A stretch of 64,000 nt of DNA from Stercorarius parasiticus (lineage: Eukaryota > Chordata > Aves > Charadriiformes > Stercorariidae), in the NCBI GenBank assembly GCA_013396915.1, contig VWZL01000584.1, forward strand, positions 6,409 to 70,408, read 5' to 3'. Both the position numbers and the translations under genes were made by a program. Below are positions 26,112-38,283 of the stretch, in pieces. The first letter of the stretch is position 1. Every line of letters starts with the position of its first letter. The notes beneath the pieces were generated by a model, which saw only the letters and a program-made list of their open reading frames with translations, did no database searches and had not been told where the DNA came from.

Positions 26112-26271
26112 CCATCTATCCATTTTAAGATGGACCCGAGAAACAAATGAGGAGTAAATATGCTCCAGAGGAACTTCTACAATAGCAGAAGCCATCTATG
26201 CACCTTTTAAAATGGACCTGAGAAGTAGATGAAGAATAAATATGCTCTAGAGAAATTCCTGCATTAGCAAA
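26112..26271. repeat. 80-bp tandem duplication, two diverged copies
   Basis: Copy one (26112-26191) and copy two (26192-26271) both start CCATCTAT, contain TTTTAA(G/A)ATGGACC and AATATGCTC(C/T)AGAG, and end in (A/T)TAGCA(G/A)A. Identity is roughly 80% by eye with small indels, so the event is old. Nothing suggests coding function. Confidence 0.85.
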
Positions 26272-26497
26272 CCTATGTGGTGTACTAAGCCTTTTCCTCC
26301 CCTAATTTTTGTGATTCTTTAATAGATATATAATTAAGCTGCTGATCCTTAAAATGCTTTCTGATAAGATATAGTACAGAATGAGCATTAGTAAACTAGC
26401 CTTTGAGGGGCCAGAGATTATTTTTTTAAACACACAAAGCAGAGCCAAGTCCTGAAAGAATTTTTCTCTTTCTCTCTGGAGGAAACTTTACAATTGT

Positions 26498-26520
26498 AAG
26501 TGATACCCAGGGTATCACTT
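26498..26520. repeat. Perfect short hairpin
   Basis: AAGTGATACCC and GGGTATCACTT are perfect reverse complements separated by one A. The stem abuts a second, longer hairpin that begins at the very next base. Confidence 0.9.
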
Positions 26521-26564
26521 CATGAGATGTCCTTCTAAGGTCATCCTTAGAGGGACATCTCATG
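26521..26564. repeat. 20-bp near-perfect hairpin with 4-nt loop
   Basis: The left arm (26521-26540) reads CATGAGATGTCC, T, TCTAAGG. The loop is TCAT. The right arm (26545-26564) reads CCTTAGA, G, GGACATCTCATG. All positions pair except one T opposite G, which would be a wobble pair in RNA. It could be a template-switch scar, a tiny inverted-repeat element or, less likely, a small-RNA hairpin: the stem is slightly short and the loop tight for a typical pre-miRNA. Confidence 0.9.
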
Positions 26565-29328
26565 TATAAAGACTAGAACCTAGTAACATTTAGCATTGTA
26601 CAAATTAGGCAGATTCCATTTCTGTTAGCATGTAAAATTCAACTTCTCTCAAAAGCAAACAGCAATAGCCAGAATTAAAGTCAAAGACCATCGTTTCCTG
26701 TGGAACAACTTTTTGAATATCAGCTTCTTTGATTAAACATAATTCTTGCAGAGTTGCCCCACCAGATCTTCTGCCGTGGTAGTTGTGGTAGTTGGCCTCA
26801 CAAAATCATGTCCCCTCCTCCATCTCATTAAGCCTCTACTGATCCACTGCCAGCACTGCCCCATGGCCTTTCAGTGCCATCATGATACCCTGGGCTAGCT
26901 TTTTTTGCCATGGCCTTATTTGTTCTCTGCCAACACAGACAGCTCCCCAAGTCTATCTAGGGTCACAGAGAGAAAAGGTGATGTTGCAGTGTTCTCGATC
27001 TATGGATATGGCACCTCTTAGGACCTTGAATGTCAGAGGCTTCCATTTCCCCTTCCTCATTCCCCCTATCACCTCCCACTGAACATGGGACCTCACACAC
27101 TAGTAGAGAAAAATGTGGAGAGCATAAAACTCACCTGGTGCATAGAAACCTGGTGCAAACCTCCTGTGATTTCAAACAAACTATGAGATTGCTGACACAT
27201 AGGGAAATCACACTTTGAGAATTCCTATGAGGTTAAGGGTAGCTCCTCTAAAGTATATTGGAGCCAGTGAAGGAACAACACCAAATAACAAAGTAAATAC
27301 GTATGTGTAAAAATTTTCTTCATTACTTTTCCATGCATTTGGTTCAGGCCTGGCATTCTGGATGTAATGGCTTCCTGATTTGAGCAAATGTCATCCAACA
27401 CATCAGATTTACCAGGATAAACCTGGATCTTGCATGTTTAATAATTCCTTAATAATAACAATTGCTGGCATTCAGTATGCTGTTTGACATGCTGACTGAA
27501 AACTCATTTTCTTTCAAAATGGAGTTAAATAGCTAAACTATTGACTGCAATAAAGACAAAGCAGAAACACTGTCTTACTAATTTTACACCAGCTTCATCT
27601 AATTTAAAAAGAGTAAATTTTGTAGGATTTAGTCAGTCATGTAGACAAGTATCATTTGCTTTACTTTATAAGTAGCTTTGACAGAACAAAGATGTTAACT
27701 TTATAAAAGGGCTGCTAAGCACATACAGTGGCAACTTTTCATAGTGTTTTTATTAATGATAAATGATTTTGAAGCTATCATGACCTGAAATAACTTTGTA
27801 ATACTACTACAATTTTTGCTGCAACATGTCACTGAAAATAGGCCAAATTAAGTCCTATGTAGCTTTCTGTTCAAATGTGCAATTGTTCTTTAACAACTTT
27901 TTGGCTGGCTCGGCAAAGAATAGGGCAGTGGCGATATAGAGGGGCTGAGCTGATTTTATTAGAGAAAGTATATTTGCTGAGAATTGTATGCCAACCTGGA
28001 ATATACCTAAACTGAGCTTAGAGCATAGGTATCTTGCTCAGAGCAAGCTTTCTTGCTCTGCTGCTGACTCTGACAGCCTTGGAGCAAGCTTTCAGGGACA
28101 GGTTTTTTAAATGTTTTTTAATAGGTATCAGTGGTATTTTAAAAATATGTTGGTCACACAAAATTCACCCCTTTTTCTACACCAGTGATTTTATACAACA
28201 AACACCTCCCATATCTCAAGAGTTCTCAAATTACTGTATGGAGAAAGAGGAAGCAGGAGAAGATGGGCACTCATCACCTGTTTTATTGGAGATGTTCCAC
28301 TGTATGAAAAAGCACATTAAGAAATAAAAAAGAAGGGAGAAAAAAAGGCCGAGAGTGAACTTTGGCTCAATGTGTTAGCTTTTATCTGCTCAAAAAATGC
28401 CCTTTTTTCCTGGTCCCTGCTACAGAAGCCAATTTTGTGTATTTTGTGTTGAACGATTGTTGAACAACATTTCAAAAATATGATTATTTCCAAGAAAGAA
28501 AAATTGATTTTTGAGTGCTTTTGCTGTTTAATAATCTATATTCGAATTATATATATTGTTCCTCCTCTAAGACTTTTTTTATTCTAGTCAGATTAAGATA
28601 AACTAGGCTACAGAGTTATGGACATGGTAGAAGACAATGCTTTGTCCACGTATTTAAGACTATAAAATGCTTCTCTCTTCCCAAGCTTCCTTATGGCAGG
28701 ATATAAAACTGAGAATTAACAACAAACTGTTCATTTGGAATGAGTGGTCCTCTAGAGGCATAATGGTTATAAATGATATTATAACACATGAACATTTTTA
28801 TTCATTTGCTGTGGTGGCGAAAAAATAAAATTTACCTGACAGTCATTTAAAAAAATACCTTGCGATGAACAGATGAATTACAGAATTTTTCTCAGGTTTA
28901 ATCACCCCAGATGAGGACTCTGAATTGCCTTCTCATTCACAAAATGAATAGTTTATCCCATCCAACAAATTTGAGGCTGATATTTTGCTACTCAGTCTTC
29001 ATAGCATCAAAAATTGAACTACTTTATTATTATTTTTAGCCCTTCCCTCCAACTATTTATATTAGAAGCAGTCTCTGTTGACTGCATGCACTCCTCAAGT
29101 GCTCTGAGTCTTGTTGTAGTTGAAAAGAAAAATTGTTAATACCTAAGAAAACAAAGGGAACAAAACCAGAAAAGGCATGAAAGCTGTGCCTCTGCCAAAA
29201 ATGAATAGTCAACACTTGTGACAGTTGAGGCAGGGAGAATGATCTCTGCTAGCTTCACAAGTTATAATGTATGTGCCTACTGTATGACTATGATCCATAT
29301 ATCTCTGCTCTTGCATAATACTTTTCTT
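26565..29328. other. Non-coding sequence, possible conserved block
   Basis: No gene or recognised repeat. The part around 27340-27660 is repeat-free and rich in homeodomain-type AT cores (TTAATAATT, TAATAACAATT), which is compatible with a conserved regulatory block, but conservation cannot be judged from one sequence. The 97-codon frame at 28034-28327 has no domain. Confidence 0.4.
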
Positions 29329-29555
29329 CATAGAATCATAGACTAGTTTGGGTTGGAAGGGACCTTTAAGGGTCATCTAGTCCAACCTGCCCTGCCATGA
29401 GCAGGGACATCTTTAATTAGGTCAGGTTGCTCAGAGCCCCATCTTACTTGGCCTTGAATGTTTCCAGGGATGGGGCACCTACCACCTCTCTGGGCAACCT
29501 GGGCCAGTATTTCATCATATCTCACTTGGTATTCACTGTACATGATATGGGGAAT
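29329..29555 (-). mobile_element. CR1 LINE 3' fragment, antisense
   Basis: TCATAGAATCATAGA, GGGTTGGAAGGGACC and GGGTCATCTAGTCCAACCTG are the reverse complement of the CR1 3' end. They are followed by the GCAGGGACATCTTTAATTAG, CAGAGCCCCATCT and TTTCCAGGGATGGGGCACCT blocks of the common avian family. The copy is 5'-truncated near 29555. The minus-strand frame at 29373-29573 is simply a translation of this repeat. It belongs to the same family as the + strand copy at 47841, sharing the CATCCCTGGAAA and CAACCTGG blocks. Confidence 0.9.
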
Positions 29556-31411
29556 TTTAATCCATCCATCCATTTTACCTAGTTGTACAGCCTATTTGAT
29601 AGGGTAGATCATGGAACATTAGAAAATCAGGCTTTCACTCACCTGATGCTCTTTGCCTTAAAACTCTTACAGAAAAGGAAATGCTAAGTCCCAGTTTACA
29701 AAACAGGATGCTCAGTCCTGTTGAAGAGCAGTAACAGTTAATGGCATAACCACATCGTGCAGAAGGCCGGATTAGGATATTCAGTGTTCCTGATACTAAA
29801 AGAGCAGTGCAAGAACACCCAAACCAATTCTGCACAGAGTGGGAATGTGTCTGGTAGGGCTTATTAGGTCAGGCTCCAGAACTCACTCTCACAGTCTTTT
29901 ATTGCTCAGCAGGGAACCTTTCAAAAGTTTCTGTTCTACTCTACCTGGTGCATCTAGGTTTGAGAGACCTTGATTAGCTCAGGCTCAGCATAACATGAAC
30001 ATGGGTAGATTGTTTTAAGTTTTGGAATATTCCTGTATGCGTCTATGGTGTTGTCTACATAATCGCATTTGAAAGGGAGAATAATTGGGAGTACAATTCA
30101 GAGCAACATTTCAGAGGCATGTCAAATCTTGAAGCAGAATAGGATAAGAATTTTTGAATCATCTGTGTTTCTCAGTCTCGGGTTATCATGGTTAATGAAG
30201 AGCTCACTATAGCTACTTATTCTTCGTAATATCAAAGGTTGGAGGAGATTTTTGCTATTAGCTCTTCTCACCAGCCCTTTAAATAGGAAGCGTCATTTGT
30301 CAGCTGTACAGACTCCTCAAATGCCCGGTGTTAGGTGGACAATCCAGGCCATTAAATATCTTTAGCAAGTCTAAGTCCTCCTAACCTACTTAGCAGTTGT
30401 TAAGGCATTTATTTTCTTCACTTCTCTCACCTATTCTTTCTAATTTTGTATTTTATTTTAAGTGTTTAATTATCTCTGGTAGAATTGTCACTTCTGTCAC
30501 AAGCTTTCACATACTGACAGCTGTACTCATGCCTTGGATACAGCCTGAATGTATTCCTTGCTTATATACATATATATATATATTATTTTTTTTAATTGGG
30601 AAGGGATAAAGCATTCTTTTTAAATGACTTTGTTTTATTTTAACGTTAAAATAAATAAATGTTGTTCCCACTAAGGAAATTCTGACAAGATCTAAGATAT
30701 TTATACTTCCCCTGAAATATAACAATGTTTCAGGTAGATTAAACCTTGACAAAAAGTTAAATCAAATTATATTCTGTATGCTCAATTTTCTTTGGGGAAC
30801 CAAAACTCACTGAAGTGTAAAAGTCTAATTAATTATGTAGTATGCTAATAATTTTTAAATTAAGAACACTTGTGATTTAACTCTAACATGCCATGAATGT
30901 GTTTGCAATTGACTATGACAAGATTATGAGAGTTAAAAAAATTAGAAAAATAAGAAACCAGTCACCAGTACTAGTTCTGCTGTGGAGATTCATACAATAG
31001 TGGTGACCAGAAGAATGGCAAGCCTGACTCAGACAAAAGGGACGTGTCTTATAACACTGAGGCACAGTGAAGGAGTGAGCAAGTTTATATTAGTGTTTTC
31101 CCAGATCTAAGCTCCCAACTTCTGGACGAATATTCTATAGAGACTTTCTGAGACAGAAATTGCATCATGATCATCATATCAATAGTTATATTTAAACATA
31201 TTATTACATGCCATTTGTATATCTACTTTTTGAATCCGTTTAAATTTTTGCACACAAAGCACCTTGTGGCACAGCATGGATTTTGCATTGTAGAAAAAGA
31301 TATTTCTTTCTTTGAAACCTCATGCCTTACCAGTTTTTGTTGAACTAGTTAATAGCCCTTACTTACCTTCTTTTTTGCAATTCATGATCTTTTCCAAGGT
31401 TGTGAATCCTG
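29556..31411. other. Non-coding sequence with TA repeat
   Basis: A short (TA)n tract lies at 30563-30584. Otherwise no gene and no recognised interspersed repeat. Confidence 0.5.
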
Positions 31412-31650
31412 GTTTGCTCAGCCTCCCTCAATAGAGTAGCTGTTCCACGTCTGATAACACTACTAATCTTTTCTAGGTCTATTTTGTCCTTTCTTGAGAT
31501 ATGAAAATTGCATGTAATAAAGATGATGTGAATACACCGCATGTACAGTGGTATAATGCTGTTCACTGCCCAAGTACCAGTTCCTTTACTAATTATTCCC
31601 AACAGCTTAGATGTCTTTTTCATGGCCGTTGTATGCGGAGTTGCTGTTTA
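31412..31650 (-). mobile_element. Ancient CR1-like LINE fragment, antisense
   Basis: Blocks GTAGCTGTTCCACGTCTGAT, TTTTCTAGGTCTATTTTGTC with CTTTCTTGAGATATG, GTATAATGCTGTT and CTAATTATTCCCAACAGCTT, in this order, match the reverse complement of the non-coding 3' region of old amniote CR1 families. The usual text in those families runs from a GCTGTTCCATACCCCT-like block to an ATTCCCAACATTCTGTT-like block. It is an old, diverged copy lacking the terminal repeat. The minus-strand frame at 31363-31623 is an accidental reading of it. Confidence 0.6.
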
Positions 31651-33179
31651 ATATATCTTGCATAGACTCTAGCCTTTACGTCTAGTTGTAAAAGAGATTT
31701 AGACCATTCTAAAATTGGCATGCATTGGCATCACGTGGCTTCCTTGAACACATGCATATCTTATGTAGGTGTATCTTTACTTATTCCTTGAGAGATCACT
31801 CCAGAATGTGAACTTCTCTTGTTTTATTTTTTTATTAAGGTCGGATCTGGTACATAGCTATGCCATGTATGGGTGGATTCTAGGTACAGATGATTCTCAA
31901 AGTTACATCACCTCTTTTCCTCATATAACCCACTTTCCTGACCACATCACTGCTCTCCCATGTACTTAGTCTGGTTGGTGGTAAGGGACAGTAGAACTTG
32001 GATTTCTCACATGCCGTGTCCTCTCTGCATTTTTTCTTCAGGCTCAACACCTGTTGGTTTGCTTCTAGATAGCAGTGGTTAAATACTGTGTGCTTTCACT
32101 CAAAACCTTCCTAGAGTCAGAAACCCAATCTGAACAGATGCTATTATACATTCTTGTGGCCATAGAAAGGCTAGGAACAATCTGTGCTGTTTATAAACAC
32201 TATGAGACAAAAATAAAGCAAGCTTTTCTGTTATGCAGACATATTTTGAGATACTGATCCAAGTAATCATGTGTAAACCTCACAGTAACTGTATAATACT
32301 GAATCTGTCTGGAATGTGGTATCAAATATTTCCATCTCATAGAAAGACATCCAGAATCAAAGTTTCATCCATAATAATAGCATGTGATAAAATATTCGTT
32401 TCTGCTTGCCCACAGTAATACATTAGGCGTTTCCAGAAGATGAAGACTTTTCTTAGGATCTGATCTGGTAACTTTCCTTTGAGAGAGAATATATTGCAGT
32501 ATATCAAATTGAACTCTCACATTTACCAGAGATATGTAAAAAATAGAAATGTAGGACATCCTGCACAATCTGAAATGAAAATGTTGCAAGGGTAGCAAGC
32601 AAAAGCCCATAATAAGAAACTGAAACTATTTTTCAATATACTCGTGTCATATCATATAATATTTAACCAGAATCTCAAAAGTGAAGGAGACTTTAATGTG
32701 GACTCATAAATCAGATTCTTTCACCTCTTAGGGAAGCCTTGTAAAAATTGAATTGAACCACACAGTGGATAGTAACACATTACTCAGTAAAAAAAAAATC
32801 AGGTTTGCCTTTTGTTTCCAATGGTGACATTTTGAGAAGGTTCACAATTTCATATCTTATAGGCCAGAGAAGAAGTCTGTAATTGTGTCCTATATCTCTT
32901 AGTGGCATAAACTATAAAAGCAGCCAATATAGAGTCTTATCTGCAATGCTGATATTCTAACATGGAAAATCAGACTCTCAGACACAATAGTGTTCTATTC
33001 TGAAGTACAGCTACAAATGGCAGAACCTCATTCCTGGCAGTGATGGTGTGTCCGCTATGGTGCCTTTATAAATTGGGAACTGCTGGCGCCATGTATGGTT
33101 TGGTATCCTTTTGTAAGTTAAAAGGAGTTAGGTATATGTTATAGCAGTTGTAAGTGAAATAAGAGTATAATAATAACAC
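31651..33179. other. Non-coding sequence, no gene seen
   Basis: Only short open frames without domains. No repeat was recognised with confidence. Confidence 0.5.
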
Positions 33180-33348
33180 TACCTGCACTGTATTGTGTTT
33201 TTGCAAATGCTTTAGAAAGAAAGCCGGTATTACCCTGCCTACATTAGGGGGAAAGAGGCCCAGAGAAGGGTATAAACTTACCTAAACAGATCTGGGAGGA
33301 CAACAGCAGGCTCCAGTGTCTCAATGTATTGCTCTATCAACTTTCATA
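33180..33348 (-). mobile_element. MIR-type SINE fragment, antisense
   Basis: The passage GGGGGAAAGAGGCCCAGAGA, GGGTATAAACTTACCTAAA, GATCTGGGAGGAC, GGCTCCAGTGTCTC and TTGCTCTATCAAC follows, in reverse complement, the MIR consensus order: GAGGAAACTGAGGC..CAGAGA, the AAGTGACTTGCCCAAGG core, GATTCGAACC, CTCCAGTGCTC and TCTATCCACTAC. The core is degraded. MIR SINEs are old and known from birds as well as mammals, so the assignment is plausible, but it rests on the eye. Confidence 0.6.
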
Positions 33349-36300
33349 GCAAGGCAAAAGGTGTCTGGTATGCAGGGATAATAAACCCAATTCTATAAAG
33401 TGCTAAGTGACCTTGGGAGGGAGCTGAACCATGTTTTCATCCTGTTCTCACAGAATTAAATATAATCTCCTTTGAATAAGAGGAAGCCCAATTAAAAATG
33501 TGTGCAAAAAAGCCAAAAGGTAAAAATTGTGAGGAATCTAATATGCCAAGCATAGAGAAAGAGTACTGCTAGATATTTTAAATATTGCTATTTATGAGAA
33601 GTATATTGTTATAAAAGTAAAATTATTATGGTTGTTTTTCTATATATGAGTATTATTTCTTATTATTTCTGCCTGTATCTGGTAAGAGGTTCTAGCTTTT
33701 GCATTAGGGTTCAGTCCTCACTCTCGCTTCATCTAACTCCCATCGGAGCACTGCATACAAAAGAACTGAAAGTTAACAGCAGTATATCACACTGTTTCAG
33801 AAGTACTGCATCCATCACCTTGAGATTTCTTCTTTATATGAAAAAGATACTGCTGTAAATTCTGCTGCAAGAAAATACATGAAGATAGACAGAAATGCGA
33901 TGAAAAACTCATTCGGAACTACTGGAGAGCTAAACTTTAAAGTCATAAAGATCAAAAACTAACTGCATGAGGCTGCTTTTGATTTACTGAACACTATGAC
34001 TAGTTGCACAGCAAGCAATTAAGAATGATAACTGAGAGAAATTAGTTCAAGATAACAATGTTTACAATGGATATTTTTGAAAGTGGATATTTTTTCACAT
34101 CACAGAAATAAAACTATCAAGCAATCGATTTCTTTAACAATACATATTACAAACATATCTTTTTTTAAAACTAATATTTAAAATAGTTCAGGAGGATGAC
34201 ATTCCTATTAAAAAAAAATGTTTTTACACTTCTTGAAAGTTAGATAAACCCTGCTTCTTTCTTCAAAAAAATAAGAAAACAATGAGAAAGCTGTCTGAAA
34301 ACCAGACAGATATTCAGCTAAAACCAATGTGAATCTAGAAGGCAAGAGCTCTGCAAAATTTAAAAATTAATGACATCTTCCACAAAAAAGTTCCTGTCCT
34401 GTGAGCTGAAATGTACTAAATAACTCTGAATTCCTTGAAGCTTTCTTAGGGTAAAATGGTATTCACATAGTAATGAGACTGTAGCAAAGCAAATCTTAGT
34501 GGAATAGCAGTACCAAAATGATGTCCAACATCTAATGTATTGGAAAGTCTTTTCCAAAGAGAAAGCTAGGACTAGATCTCCAGGATGATTTAATCAGGAA
34601 CTGACAAACAGCACCGTTCACATAAGACTATGCAAGAAAATATATGACAGACAGGGACCTAATTGTGACCAAATTTAAAGCTCATTAAGGTCAATGGAGT
34701 AGTTTCAGAGCAACTCGGTGCTTCATACTAGCTACCAGAGATGCGCAGAGCCCTTTGAAGTCACAAATTTAAAACCTAATGGAACAAGATTCCAATTTAT
34801 CAAAGCTGTCATTCCTAACTACTATACCCAAAGCTATTTTATACTTCATTAGGTTTTCTTCCTAATTTTAGAGTAATCTAACATTATATCAGATATCCTT
34901 TTCTAGGTTTCTCATGGGTTCTATAGGAAATCCTAGTCTGTTACTTCATGCACAAGCATTTGCTTTAACTGGTTTACTCAGTGTTATTCATAAACACTCT
35001 CAGAATGAAGTGATTTGCTGGCCTGAATGTTAATGTTGTATATACTTGAAGCAGAAAATCTGCGTTTAGTTCAGCAGTATCAATATGTAGGTACTGAAGC
35101 AGAAGGTAGAAGCAGCATGCGCACCCATGGAGAATAGAGCGCTTTTGCAAACAGTGCCACATTTTTTTGAAAAATACATCTGTTTTGCTCAATTGACACT
35201 CCATGATACTGCAATTATGAGCCATATGCGAGTGTGGTAATTTGGGAAGATAAATTAACATTTTAAAATCAAGACTTGGTGATGTTTATATCATAGTGCA
35301 ATGGCTTCCATAAAGATGAAAGGGGGTTCCCTTACTTTTAGGGCAAGGTCTGTCCTAACTGCTATTAGATATGTCAAAAGAACTGTACAGGGGTCGTGCT
35401 GCAACACAAATTCCCCGAAGGAGTCCTGGCAAATTCAGAGCTTGTGTTCATGGCATGGCCTCTACTGTGTTTGAGCATGCTTCTACTGCTAGCGTAGCCA
35501 CAGATCAGGCACCCTCTCTACTTCTTTTAGACATTAAGGTGCACTCTTGGCCCCAGATATGTTTATGTCAAGAATATGCCTATTCTTCCTCTCAGGGCAC
35601 CTACAGTCAATTCATGTTGGACCTGACAAATGAAGTATTAAATATTTGAAGTAAATGGCATTATCTTAGATGGATATTAATAATTTAATAATTATTACAT
35701 TTGGGATGGGAATTGGGAATTTCTAAATTCTCTAATAAAATGGTGATATAATCCAAAGGTAGACTGGAGTCAAAATTGTAATTTGATATAAAAATGGAAG
35801 AAAGAAAATGTATTAATGAATGGTATGTTGTAGGCAAAACGTTAGCTTTACTTGTGAACAGGCGGTAGATAATTGGGAGTACATGTGGTTGTGGACAGAT
35901 ATTCAAAATTAAACTCCTGAACTCTGAAGCAGAAGTCTGCCTCTTGCTAGCTGCAACCAGTATGGACTGGCTGTAAATTTTAATGACATCTGGACTAAGC
36001 AAAAAAAGGCATGTCCCAAAATAAAGAGATATGACACAGAACCACAAGGTAGGAGGCTGAGTACAAATTGTGCTTCTGCACTTAAACTATTTAAATTGTT
36101 CTTTCTGATTGCTTTTCAAATTTGTATGTATACTTTTAGGCATTATAGGTGGAAAAGATCTACCAGTGTGTCTCAGCATAGGCAGAAAAGTTGCCAACAA
36201 TGTATAAAAGCTGAGATATTGGAGTAGAGCTAGGTGTTTGGCTATCCATCCTATGTTGCTGTTTTATGACTCGATCTTTGATTCAACTTTTGGAGTTTAA

Positions 36301-37403
36301 ACGGTGTTAACTATGTGTTCATTTCAAGATAAATGAAAAACATAGCATTTATCATGGATAAAGGATTTAGAATGCAAATTTGTTAAGAATACTGGTTCCT
36401 TGTCAGCCAATAAATGTGCTGCATTAGATCACCATGTAGTTTATTTTTACATCATGACTGTAGCCTGCATTCAGTTTGATCTATATGATTAAAGGGAGGA
36501 TCTTTGTCTATATGAAGGACTGCTAATACGGGTCAGATAGAAATAGGGCTTTGTATAGCATCACTTTTTGCATTGTGAAAAAGCTTTAAGAATTCAATTA
36601 AGAAAGTTTTGTCTGTTACTTTGCAAATAAGCCTATCCTTTTGAATTCTAAATACAGAATAAATCAGGTATTCCAATCCTGTTACGATACGTGAGAAAGA
36701 AGCGGAATATACTCGGCAATATAGGTCATCAGTGTAGATATTTTTATCCTAGGTTGCATTTTAATTTAAATACTGTGGGGTTTTTTTGGTATGGATCTTT
36801 TTCACAATAATGAGACAACATAATAAGTCTGCATTATAGAGGAGGCAGGTAGAACATTTAAATTATCATAAATAAATGGGGAAGATAAAGCCACCATTAC
36901 AGAAAAATGAGAGCAAATAGAAACCTACAGTTTATCATCAGTCATTTATTAAGCTGTCATTATGTATTTTTAAAGAACTGATTGGAGCTAATGCCAAAAA
37001 TATGAGAGTCATGTAGTGGCATCATGGGTTAAATTTCTTTGCCCAACCTTTGTCAAAAAGATGGAAAACATCTTAATCCACGGCTATATCTTCTACCTTT
37101 TCCAACACATTTTTCCAACAGGCAGCTATCTTTTTGTGTTTGTGAAATTATCTTTCCCACTGTAGTTTTCTGCCAACTGTAAAGGCAGCATGTTCTGGAT
37201 ATGACCAGACATTTTGTCCATTCCCTCAGTGAAGTCCCATCCTCAAGTGCTGTATCAATGTCATAATTTAAGATGAAAGCATTTACAGATGAGATTTCCC
37301 CAGGATTAGGAATTCACAGCCTGCAGTTTAGGAGCACTTGGTGCCTAGTCTCCAGCTGAAGCTCAAAGCCAAGGTGGTGTCTTTCCCTGACAGTGATGTA
37401 TTT
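33349..37403. other. Non-coding sequence, one old repeat trace
   Basis: No gene. Around 34660-34725, GACCTAATTGTGACC with AAAGCTCATTAAGGTCAATG resembles a degraded copy of the old palindromic amniote repeat. The frames at 35371-35649 and 35685-36047 show no domain. Confidence 0.4.
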
Positions 37404-38283
37404 TCAAATATTTAAGTAAAAGTTGCTGCCCTCTGTACAAAAGCAAAGTGGAAAGACATGAAAGAGCCTTCTTTTTTTCTGCCTTGGCCTTGGCTTCCAT
37501 TTGTCTACAATGCCTTGAATCCAAGGTTCTCTCATCCCAGTGTGAGCCAGCAATACCACCTCAAAATTTTGTTGCAGAAAGGATGTTGAGACAGGGTGGA
37601 AAGCACAAAGATTTTTGGTGTGAGCTCTAGCTAATGACATACATTTACTCCAAAGGTGAAAGTTACTTTGGGGAAAATTAAAAGTAGGAAGAGAGAAAGT
37701 AGAAAAGGAAATGGAAAACTCTCCCCTGCTGGTAGGAAGGAGAAGCAATGGGGTTGCCAAACAAGCATCCTTCCCTGGACATTTTCCCCGTGTATCTGGT
37801 GGCCCCACTGTGACAGTTTTCCCTTAGTGACTATATACCTTTTGTCAGGAGCCATGCAAACTGCTTACTGATTGTTCCTGCTTATAATGCTATTAGTCTG
37901 GTGGGGAACTCTGTGATCAGGGGTACATGTTGCATGCTGACAGATTGTTAAGGCTCGTGCATGCGAGTTATTGGGTCACTTAATGTAAACCAAATGCTAC
38001 AATGGAGGGGAGAGAAGAGATGATTCTCATGCAAATAACAAACTCTTCCTGTGGGAACAGCAATATCAGGGTTTGCGGGTACAAGGCCATGAGAATAACA
38101 GCACAAGAACAGCAGCATGAGAACCAGAAGAGAAAAATACTACCACAGAATCTCTGGGAAAACACTGTCAGAACACATGAAAGGTTACAGAGCTGCAAGT
38201 TAAAGAGAGACTACCAGAACTGCAGACAGAAGGCCTGTAGTGTTCCAAAGGCTAAGTACCTAAGGCACTGTAACTGCAGGTGA
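37404..38283. other. Unassigned segment with open frames on both strands
   Basis: Frames of 134 and 74 codons (minus, 37404-37808 and 37631-37855) and 71 and 93 codons (plus, 37656-37871 and 38002-38283) overlap or follow one another here. None contains a recognisable domain, and frames on opposite strands cannot all be real. The segment may be a stop-poor stretch by chance or an unrecognised old insertion. Confidence 0.3.

Noticed and set aside
26521..26564. MicroRNA gene
   Set aside because: The stem is about 20 bp with a 4-nt loop and nothing pairing outside it, so it is short for a canonical precursor. Kept as an unexplained hairpin instead.
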